Source of the DNA: Domibacillus sp. | GTDB taxonomy: Bacteria > Bacillota > Bacilli > Bacillales > Domibacillaceae | Direction of reading: 5' to 3' | DNA: 5,229 bases | NCBI GenBank assembly: GCA_031177795.1 | Contig: JAPSKG010000165.1 | Coordinates: 1-5,229, forward strand | Made by a program: the position numbers and the translations under genes | The notes under the pieces: model-generated | What the model was told of the DNA's origin: nothing | The model's database searches: none | The model's input: only the letters and a program-made list of their open reading frames with translations | Shown: one piece after another, positions 1 through 5,229 of the stretch | How the letters are laid out: the number at the start of each line of letters is the position of its first letter | How positions within the stretch are numbered: position 1 is the first letter of the stretch

Positions 1-32
1 CGATTCCGGGTACCACCTTTGCTCGCAAAAAT

Positions 33-70
33 AAAAGGAAAGCTGTTTTTTTTACAGCTTTCCTTTTTTT
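33..70 (+). terminator. Intrinsic terminator of an upstream unit
   Basis: The arms AAAAGGAAAGCTGT (33-46) and ACAGCTTTCCTTTT (54-67) are perfectly complementary over 14 bp around a loop of seven T. The right arm runs into a T tract that continues to 70. On the other strand the left flank supplies a TTTTATTTTT run, so the structure could terminate transcription in both directions. It closes a gene that lies upstream of the window. One frame reads open from base 2 to a TAA at 32-34, directly against the stem, but ten codons are too few to identify or even establish a protein. Confidence 0.85.
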
Positions 71-235
71 GTGCTTAAAATCACAATTCCATTGCCCCCC
101 TATCCTGATTTATTTCTTTTTTCAGCCGGGCTGATAAATTTTTTTCTTTTTTAAATTGTTTTCTGCTGCATGCACACCACCCCGTGTAAACAAACATTCC
201 AAACAATTTTCTTTATTTTGGTTGAATATTATTTC

Positions 236-253
236 ATTTAACGCACGTGAAAT
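236..253. promoter_or_regulatory. Imperfect 18-bp dyad, possible operator upstream of the azoreductase
   Basis: ATTTAACG (236-243) and CGTGAAAT (246-253) pair at seven of eight positions around a two-base centre, about 85 bases before the azoreductase start. A site of this size and symmetry could bind a dimeric MarR- or TetR-type repressor, and azoreductase genes in Bacillus are often controlled by quinone- or thiol-sensing repressors such as YodB. I do not recognise a YodB-type box here. I also see no convincing -35/-10 pair for sigma-A in 71-336, so the position relative to the promoter is unknown. The rest of this intergenic stretch is AT-rich and shows nothing else I can name. Confidence 0.25.
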
Positions 254-336
254 CCTGTTTGGCATGAATAAATTAATGGGATTCAAACAACTTAAGAAAG
301 CAATACATTTCTACAAGGAAAGGGAAGATATCATTT

Positions 337-963
337 ATGGCAAATGTTCTTTTTATTACGGCACATCCGCATGACGGATCTCAATCTTACAGCATGGCTG
401 TAGGCGAAGCTTTTATTAAAGCTTATCAAGAAAGCAATAAAAATGATAAAGTAACTCGCCTGGATTTGTACAAAGAAAATATTCCCCACATTGATAACGA
501 TGTATTCAGCGGGTGGGGGAAACTTCAGCAAGGCGGCGAGCTGAGCCCACAGGAAAAACAAAAAGTCGGCCGTCTTTCCGAGCTGTGTGACCAATTTGTT
601 TCGGCAGATAAATATGTGTTTGTTACACCGATGTGGAACTTTTCATTTCCTCCCGTTATGAAAGCGTATATTGATTCTGTTTGCGTGGCCGGAAAAACAT
701 TTAAATATACAGAACAAGGCCCTGTCGGGTTAATGAAAGACAAAAAAGCGCTGCATATTCAAGCGCGCGGCGGTATTTATTCAGAAGGTCCGGCCGCTTC
801 CCTGGAAATGGGCCACCGTTACTTAACAGTGATTATGCAGTTTTTTGGCGTTCCTTCTTTTGACGGCTTGTTTATTGAAGGGCACAACCAGTTCCCGGAA
901 CAAGCGGAAGATTTGAAAAAAGAAGCGATCAAGCGTGCAGAGGAACTGGCAAAATCATTTTAA
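337..963 (+). CDS. azoR: FMN-dependent NADH-azoreductase (quinone reductase type)
   Basis: Soluble flavoenzyme of 208 residues, the usual length for the AzoR/AcpD family. It has a flavodoxin-like fold and uses NADH to reduce azo bonds and, more physiologically, quinones by two electrons, limiting thiol stress. Visible family features are the N-terminal beta strand leading into the FMN-phosphate loop (residues 8-19, HPHDGSQSYS region), the isoalloxazine-binding PMWNF segment at 98-102 (equivalent to MYNF in E. coli AzoR), the following FPPVMKAYID helix, and ARGGIY at 143-148, which matches the second flavin loop (SRGG). The ATG is preceded by AGGAAAGGG at 316-324, a somewhat long 12-base gap, and the family N-terminus fits this start. 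The gene stands alone between two terminators, so it is probably monocistronic. Bacillus species carry several paralogues (azoR1, azoR2, azoJ), and which one this is cannot be settled here. Confidence 0.93.
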   Translation: MANVLFITAHPHDGSQSYSMAVGEAFIKAYQESNKNDKVTRLDLYKENIPHIDNDVFSGWGKLQQGGELSPQEKQKVGRLSELCDQFVSADKYVFVTPMWNFSFPPVMKAYIDSVCVAGKTFKYTEQGPVGLMKDKKALHIQARGGIYSEGPAASLEMGHRYLTVIMQFFGVPSFDGLFIEGHNQFPEQAEDLKKEAIKRAEELAKSF

Positions 964-979
964 GGAAAACAGCAAAGAA

Positions 980-1027
980 CAATCCCTCTTGCTGCGTTTG
1001 CACAAAGCAAGAGGGATTGCATTTTTT
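980..1027 (+). terminator. Intrinsic terminator of the azoreductase gene
   Basis: CAATCCCTCTTGCT (980-993) and AGCAAGAGGGATTG (1006-1019) form a perfect 14-bp stem around a 12-base loop. A run of six T follows at 1022-1027. It begins 16 bases after the azoreductase stop codon and separates that gene from the germination operon. Confidence 0.92.
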
Positions 1028-1056
1028 GACCGGGTCATGCTTTTTAACAAAGAGCA

Positions 1057-1086
1057 GGAATGTATTTCTAGTTTTCGTACAAACTA
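1057..1086 (+). promoter_or_regulatory. Candidate sigma-G (forespore) promoter of the germination receptor operon
   Basis: CAAACTA at 1080-1086 matches six of seven bases of the sigma-G -10 consensus CATACTA. GGAATG at 1057-1062 matches four of six bases of the -35 consensus TGAATA, with a 17-bp spacer. Transcription would start near 1093, giving a leader of about 25 bases that just accommodates the ribosome binding site AAAGGGG (1103-1109). Known gerA-type operons are expressed in the forespore from sigma-G promoters, which makes the match credible. The weak -35 keeps this a prediction. Confidence 0.5.
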
Positions 1087-1090
1087 GAAA
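1065..1090. promoter_or_regulatory. Perfect 10-bp inverted repeat over the receptor promoter
   Basis: TTTCTAGTTT (1065-1074) and AAACTAGAAA (1081-1090) are exact reverse complements separated by the six bases TCGTAC. The right arm contains most of the proposed -10 element, and the left arm lies in the spacer. With a start near 1093 the repeat would not be transcribed, so a protein-binding operator is more likely than an RNA hairpin. No T tract follows, so it is not a terminator. The binding protein is unknown; SpoVT or a local repressor are guesses. Confidence 0.45.
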
Positions 1091-1117
1091 GCAAACGCAA
1101 AGAAAGGGGTCTGTGCT

Positions 1118-2806
1118 ATGGCTTCATTTTTCAAAAAAGTATTGATTGTTGTTTTTTCTCTTTTTAAATTTCAACAGCAGCAAAACAATGAACAGGAAAA
1201 AAACAAAACACAGAAAAAAAACAACAAGCCTTCTTCTCCATCTAACAAGAAAAAATCACAGACGCCCATGGATTCATCTTTATCGGTGAATCTAGATTAC
1301 ATTAAAAAGAAAACCGGAAACAGTCCTGATATTGTGGTCCGGCGGTTAAGAGCAGGGGGCAATTCGGAAATTCAAACAGCCGTTGTATATGTAAAAGGAC
1401 TGGTAAACAATGCGTTCATCAATGACTTTTTAATTGAATCGATGATGAAGCATTCCGACTTACATAACAACCTTGACCGGCAAAAAATTTTAGAAATGGT
1501 TCCGGAAGAAATAGTGGCGCTTGGAAGCGTGAAGCGGGAAAATGACTGGGATAAATTATTTGAATCCATGTTGACCGGCAATACGGCTATTTTTATTGAC
1601 GGCGTTGGAGAAGCGCTGATTGCAAGCACGCAAGGGGGGTCCAGGCGTTCTGTTCAAGAATCCGGCTCAAATATATCGGTACGGGGGCCAAGGGAAGGAT
1701 TTGTTGAGTCCGCCGAAACCAACTTGGCAATGGTCCGGCGCATCATCAATAATCCCGATTTGTGGACAGAGTCGATGACCTTAGGAAAAATGACCAAAAC
1801 AAACGTATCGATTATGTATATAAACGGGCTAGCACGAAAAGACATTTTGGAAGAAGTGCGCAAGCGATTAAAGCAGATAGACATAGACAGCATTCTTGAT
1901 TCCGGCTATGTTGAACAATTGATTGAAGACAATCCAAGAAGCCCTTTTCCAACCATTTATAATACAGACCGGCCAGATGTGGTAGCCGGCAACCTGTTAG
2001 AAGGAAGAGTGGCCATTTTTGTGAATGGAACACCATTTGTTCTTTTGGCTCCGGCGGTATTTATCCAGTTTTTCCAGGCAACTGAAGATTATTATTCCCG
2101 TTTTGATATTTCCAGTGCTATTCGGTTTTTACGTGTTTCTGTTTTCCTTATTTCACTATTAGGTCCTGCCATTTACATCGGCGCCACTACGTTTCATCCC
2201 GAGCTTATCCCAACACAGCTGCTTATTATTGTTGCGGCCCAGCGGGAAAGCGTTCCTTTTCCGGCTGTTGTGGAAGCTTTTTTGATGGAAGTTACCTTCG
2301 AAATTTTACGGGAAGCCGGAATTCGCATGCCGAAAGCCATTGGTGCCACGGTTTCTATCGTCGGAGGTCTGGTTATTGGGCAAGCAGCTGTTCAAGCAGG
2401 TATTGTTTCGCCGGCGATGGTTATTGTCGTAGCCGTAACAGCTATTTCCAGTTTTGCAACTCCAGCGTACTCCGTTGCGATTTCAGTCCGGCTGCTTCGT
2501 TTTATATTTATGATTAGTGCAGCCATGTTTGGTTTTTACGGAATGCTTTTGGCATTTTTCATTTTACTTATTCACCTTTGCAGCCTGCGTTCTTTCGGCG
2601 TTCCTTACATGTCTCCGTTGGCTCCGATAAATCTAGAGGGAATGGGTGATACGGTTTACAGAAGGCCTTTATGGAAACTGAAACATCGTCCATCGTTCAT
2701 TGCTGCAAAAAACATCATTCGCGAAGGAGAAAATCAGCGGCCAGCTGCGCCTGAAGGCCGATTGATGAGCCGGGAAAGCGAGAAAGGTGACGAAAATGAA
2801 TCGTAG
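1118..2806 (+). CDS. GerA-type spore germination receptor, A subunit (GerAA/GerKA family)
   Basis: Channel-forming subunit of a nutrient germinant receptor in the inner spore membrane; the family oligomerises into nutrient-gated ion channels. The 562 residues comprise a short hydrophobic start (1-18), a Lys/Gln/Asn/Ser-rich linker (19-50), a soluble N-terminal domain (about 52-295, with the RGPREGF motif at 189-195, TNLAMVRRI at 201-209 and DNPRSPFPTI at 271-280), then the membrane domain. Hydrophobic segments lie near 299-319, 333-358, 363-375, 406-428, 431-450 and 461-489. Family signatures include ESVPFP (377-382), EILREAGIRMPKAIG (395-409) and SFGVPYMSP (492-500). The tail (510-562) is polar. 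B. subtilis GerAA has about 482 residues and GerKA about 544, so this is at the long end because of the linker. AAAGGGG at 1103-1109, eight bases ahead, supports this ATG; the internal ATG at 1268 lacks a ribosome binding site. First gene of an A-C-B operon. Paralogue and germinant unknown. Confidence 0.95.
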   Translation: MASFFKKVLIVVFSLFKFQQQQNNEQEKNKTQKKNNKPSSPSNKKKSQTPMDSSLSVNLDYIKKKTGNSPDIVVRRLRAGGNSEIQTAVVYVKGLVNNAFINDFLIESMMKHSDLHNNLDRQKILEMVPEEIVALGSVKRENDWDKLFESMLTGNTAIFIDGVGEALIASTQGGSRRSVQESGSNISVRGPREGFVESAETNLAMVRRIINNPDLWTESMTLGKMTKTNVSIMYINGLARKDILEEVRKRLKQIDIDSILDSGYVEQLIEDNPRSPFPTIYNTDRPDVVAGNLLEGRVAIFVNGTPFVLLAPAVFIQFFQATEDYYSRFDISSAIRFLRVSVFLISLLGPAIYIGATTFHPELIPTQLLIIVAAQRESVPFPAVVEAFLMEVTFEILREAGIRMPKAIGATVSIVGGLVIGQAAVQAGIVSPAMVIVVAVTAISSFATPAYSVAISVRLLRFIFMISAAMFGFYGMLLAFFILLIHLCSLRSFGVPYMSPLAPINLEGMGDTVYRRPLWKLKHRPSFIAAKNIIREGENQRPAAPEGRLMSRESEKGDENES

Positions 2807-4016
2807 AAAATGGATGATTTTTTATTTTACGGTAATCAGCACTCTGCTTTTATCAGGGTGCTGGGGCAAAAGAGAGTTAACAGATCTGGCTATTATCGCA
2901 GCCATTTCGCTCGATAAAGATGAAAAAGGCAATTACGTAAAAGGCGTCCAGCTTTTAAATCCCGGTAGTGTAGCCGGAGGGCTTCAAGGGGGCGGCGGCG
3001 GAAGCAGCCCGCCCTTTACTGTGTTTAAAGCTACAGGAGATACGATTCTAGAAGCGCATTCCAACTTGTCATCGAAAGTTTCCAGGGTTTTGTATCACCC
3101 TCATGCCAATCTTTTAGTGATTGGTGAAGACCTGGCAAGGGAAGAAGGCATCCGGCCGCTTTTGGATTCGTTTGACCGCAATGCCGAAGCCAGGTTGGCC
3201 ACCCACATTGTTATTGCCCGTGATGCAAAAGCGGAAGATATCCTTAAACTAAACACTGCTATTGACAAAGTCGGCGCAGTAAAAATCAACCGAACCGTGG
3301 AATTTACTGAAAAAGCGTTAGGAGAAAGTCTGGTGGTGACCGTCCAGGACTTTGTAAAAGGATCTACCACTTCCGGATTAGATGCTGTAGTCGGCGGTTT
3401 TAGTATAGTAGGAGATGTGGAAAAAGGAAAAAAAATGGAGAACGTTCAGCAATCAGAACTAGACGCCCGCCTTGAAGCAGATGGACTGGCTGTTTTTAAA
3501 GAAGGAAAACTAATCGATTGGTATGATGGCGACATGGCCAAAGGTGTTTTATGGATGCGCAATAAACTCGTCAGCACCGATGTACCGATAGAGTGGAAAG
3601 GAACAAAGCATGCCATTCTTTTTGCCACTTTTCGCCAGGAAACCAAACTTGAACCGGATACATCAAAAAAAATTCCCAGCATGACGATTCAAGTTCGCAC
3701 TGAAGGAAGAATCCGTGAAGTTTCAAAACCGGTAAAGTTAGATGATCCAGCTACCATAGCCAAAATAGAAAAAACGGTGGAAAACGAAATTAAAAAACAT
3801 TTAGAAGCTACTATCAACCGTTCGCAAAAAAACAAAACGGATGTTTTAGGGTTTGGGCAAACCATTCATCATTCAGATCCTGAATTATGGAAAAAAATAG
3901 AGAAGGAATGGAATGATGTTTATTTTCCAAAGGTAACGTTCAACGTGAAAGTGGATGCTTTTATCCGCAACAGCGGAACAAAAACCAATTCTTTTCTTTC
4001 AGACATAAAGGAGTGA
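2796..4016 (+). CDS. Ger(x)C family germination lipoprotein, C subunit of the receptor
   Basis: Lipoprotein subunit of the GerA-type receptor, anchored on the outer face of the inner spore membrane and dependent on diacylglyceryl transfer in this family. From the ATG at 2796 it has 406 residues. A basic start (MNRRK), a hydrophobic stretch and the lipobox LSGC put the lipidated cysteine at residue 22, followed by WGKREL as usual in the family. The N-terminal domain carries a glycine-rich loop (about 61-71) and HANLLVIGEDLAREEGI (103-119). The C-terminal Spore_GerAC domain has GLAVFKEGKLIDW (about 230-242) and DVLGFGQ through the W of KEWNDVYFP near 349-378. AGGTGA at 2785-2790, five bases ahead, favours this ATG. 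A GTG at 2787 in the same frame would add three residues and cannot be excluded. The gene overlaps the A subunit by 11 bases, implying coupling. Length is close to that of GerAC, GerBC and GerKC. Confidence 0.94.
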   Translation: MNRRKWMIFYFTVISTLLLSGCWGKRELTDLAIIAAISLDKDEKGNYVKGVQLLNPGSVAGGLQGGGGGSSPPFTVFKATGDTILEAHSNLSSKVSRVLYHPHANLLVIGEDLAREEGIRPLLDSFDRNAEARLATHIVIARDAKAEDILKLNTAIDKVGAVKINRTVEFTEKALGESLVVTVQDFVKGSTTSGLDAVVGGFSIVGDVEKGKKMENVQQSELDARLEADGLAVFKEGKLIDWYDGDMAKGVLWMRNKLVSTDVPIEWKGTKHAILFATFRQETKLEPDTSKKIPSMTIQVRTEGRIREVSKPVKLDDPATIAKIEKTVENEIKKHLEATINRSQKNKTDVLGFGQTIHHSDPELWKKIEKEWNDVYFPKVTFNVKVDAFIRNSGTKTNSFLSDIKE

Positions 4017-4023
4017 ACACCCA

Positions 4024-5142
4024 GTGGAAAAAGTAAAAATCAGTGCCTATCAGCTGTTTGTACTCCTTTTTTTATTTGAAATGGGCACAGCTATTTTTGT
4101 TCCTTTAGCCATAGACGCAAAGCAAGATGCCTGGCTGGCTATTCTTATCGGAATGGCCGGCGGCATTTGTTTGTTTTTAATTTATCATCGTATTTTTGCT
4201 TTTTATCCTGACCTTTCTCCTCCGGAATATCTTCAGATGATATTTGGGCAATTTTTAGGAAAGATCGTAACTTTCTTGTATTTGCTTTATTTTCTTTACC
4301 TGGAAGCAAGGGTTCTTCGGGATTTTGGAGAAATGCTGGCCATCAATTTTTACCCGGAAACGCCCATCCTTGTTTTAATTGGCTTAATGATGCTTACTGT
4401 TGTGATTGCCGTAAGAAACGGAATAGAAGTTATGGCAAGAACAGCAGAACTGCTGTTTGTAGTTTACTTACTTTTAAGTCTTGCTGCTTTTTTGCTTCTT
4501 TTGCTTTCAGGTGTAGTCGACATCCAGGGTATGAAACCAGTATTGGAAAACGGCTTAAAGCCAGTGATCAAAACGGCATTTAGCCAAACACTGTATTTTC
4601 CATTTGGAGAAGCACTTGCATTCATTTTACTACTTCCTTATGTTGGAAACGTCCAAAAAGCTAAAAAAGCCGGTGTGTTTGCTTTACTCGCCAGCGGAAT
4701 TTCTCTGGCATTGCTTATGACTCTTAACATAAGTGTGCTCGGTGTCAGCTTGGCGTCACGTTCTTTATTTCCACTTTTGTCTACTATACAATCAATTGAG
4801 GTTGCTGGATTTTTACAGCGTTTGGATATCTTTTTCATGCTTGGAACTGTGATCGCCGGTTTTTTTAAAATCGCCATATTTCTTTATATAGTAGTAGCAG
4901 GGACTGCGGAACTGTTTAAAATTAAAGAATCCTCAAGATTGGTTTTTCAGATTACTTTTATCGCGCTGCCTTTGTCTATGATTATAGCAAGTGACCTTCC
5001 TGAGCATTTCATGGAAGGACTTAAAATTGTACCTGTTTTTCTTCACTTGCCTATGCAGGTTATTCTCCCCATTATTGTGCTGGTATTAGCTTTTTTCAAA
5101 AACAGAAAAAAAGAAAAACAATCAAGTGTGCAAAACCTGTAA
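4024..5142 (+). CDS. GerB family spore germination permease-like protein, B subunit of the receptor
   Basis: Integral membrane subunit of 372 residues, the normal family length, belonging to the amino acid-polyamine-organocation (APC) transporter superfamily. In characterised receptors this subunit binds the nutrient germinant. About ten hydrophobic helices are visible, near residues 10-30, 36-56, 77-95, 113-130, 140-162, 185-205, 218-240, 270-292, 305-323 and 335-357. Conserved family features are KISAYQLF (5-12), DAW (35-37), FPFGEA (192-197) at the broken helix, and RLDIFF (266-271). The tail is short and lysine-rich. The start is GTG; AAGGAG at 4008-4013, overlapping the end of the C-subunit gene, lies ten bases ahead, and the conserved N-terminus supports it over the ATG at codon 20. 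It follows the C gene by seven bases and is the last recognised gene of the A-C-B operon. The ligand cannot be deduced from sequence by eye. Confidence 0.94.
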   Translation: MEKVKISAYQLFVLLFLFEMGTAIFVPLAIDAKQDAWLAILIGMAGGICLFLIYHRIFAFYPDLSPPEYLQMIFGQFLGKIVTFLYLLYFLYLEARVLRDFGEMLAINFYPETPILVLIGLMMLTVVIAVRNGIEVMARTAELLFVVYLLLSLAAFLLLLLSGVVDIQGMKPVLENGLKPVIKTAFSQTLYFPFGEALAFILLLPYVGNVQKAKKAGVFALLASGISLALLMTLNISVLGVSLASRSLFPLLSTIQSIEVAGFLQRLDIFFMLGTVIAGFFKIAIFLYIVVAGTAELFKIKESSRLVFQITFIALPLSMIIASDLPEHFMEGLKIVPVFLHLPMQVILPIIVLVLAFFKNRKKEKQSSVQNL

Positions 5143-5229
5143 ACCGTTTTGATGGTTTGTCTTTGCAGCAGAAAGGCCGATGAACAAACGAAACGCCAAA
5201 CCTGCTCGAGCTTGCAAAACAGACAAAGA
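5143..5229. other. Post-operon region without a confident gene; imperfect inverted repeat
   Basis: No complete terminator for the germination operon is visible before the window ends. AAACC (5141-5145) and GGTTT (5154-5158) make a weak five-base stem with no T tract. TTTGTCTTTGCA (5156-5167) is mirrored by TGCAAA-ACA-GACAAA (5213-5227), an inverted repeat broken by a three-base insertion, with an eight-base palindrome GCTCGAGC at 5204-5211 inside. This may be part of a long hairpin or a convergent terminator. A small forward frame starts with ATG at 5180 (MNKRNAKPARACKTDK, still open at the end) after AGAAAGG, but the gap is only three bases and the peptide is not recognised. All three reverse frames are also open from the window end for 30 codons or more, so coding cannot be judged. 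Confidence 0.3.

Noticed and set aside
8..20. GGTGGTACC on the minus strand, resembling the core of a T-box antiterminator.
   Set aside because: The full motif continues GGTGGNACCGCG, but here the bases after ACC are CGG. The stretch to its right, which would have to hold the leader, shows no recognisable stem I or specifier region by eye. The resemblance is short enough to be chance.
2..34. Ten-codon open frame ending in TAA against the first terminator, possible C-terminus of an upstream gene.
   Set aside because: Too short to recognise or to show coding bias; other frames are open as well. Mentioned only with the terminator.
122..145. Short hairpin TCAGC-CGG-GCTGA followed by a T-rich run, possible second terminator.
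   Set aside because: The stem has only five pairs with a three-base loop, and a strong terminator already lies just upstream; the surrounding DNA is T-rich throughout.
257..283. Sigma-B-like pair GTTTGG and GGGATT ahead of the azoreductase.
   Set aside because: The -10 deviates from GGGTAT and the spacing of 15 is a little long; with such short AT-rich motifs the match is not persuasive.
156..374. Forward 72-codon open frame across the azoreductase leader, and its shorter ATG version from 264.
   Set aside because: It starts at TTG without a ribosome binding site, overlaps the azoreductase start in another frame, and resembles no protein I know.
1372..2036. Reverse-strand open frames of 74-85 codons inside the A-subunit gene (and similar ones in the C and B genes).
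   Set aside because: They lie antisense to well-supported conserved genes and show no ribosome binding sites or recognisable motifs; they are shadows of the coding strand.

Overview
The window looks like the chromosome of an endospore-forming member of the Bacillaceae. It is AT-rich, has strong AGGAGG-type ribosome binding sites and U-tract terminators, and carries a complete GerA-type spore germination receptor operon. I cannot name the species from the sequence.

Layout: bases 1-34 are the far end of whatever lies upstream, closed by a strong intrinsic terminator (33-70). A 266-base intergenic stretch follows, with one imperfect dyad that could be an operator but no promoter I would defend. 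A single-gene unit then encodes an FMN-dependent NADH-azoreductase (337-963), closed by its own 14-bp-stem terminator (980-1027). After about 90 bases containing a sigma-G-like promoter and a perfect 10-bp inverted repeat, a tightly packed three-gene operon runs to 5142: GerA-family A subunit (1118-2806), Ger(x)C-family lipoprotein C subunit (2796-4016) and GerB-family B subunit (4024-5142). The A and C genes overlap, and C and B are separated by 7 bases, so translation is probably coupled. The last 87 bases contain no confident gene and no complete terminator.

How the genes work together: in established GerA-type receptors the A, B and C subunits assemble in the inner membrane of the dormant spore. 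The B subunit is an APC-type ten-helix protein that binds the nutrient. The A subunit forms the ion channel. The C subunit is a lipoprotein on the outer face of that membrane. The gene order A-C-B is that of Bacillus subtilis gerK rather than gerA or gerB (A-B-C), but order alone does not establish orthology or the germinant. The azoreductase is separated by a terminator and is most likely functionally unrelated.

I see no mobile element, CRISPR array, RNA gene or clearly new system. The most worthwhile open points are the inverted repeat over the receptor promoter, the unusual Lys/Gln/Asn-rich N-terminus of the A subunit with its homopolymeric A tracts, and the unexplained inverted repeat after the operon.
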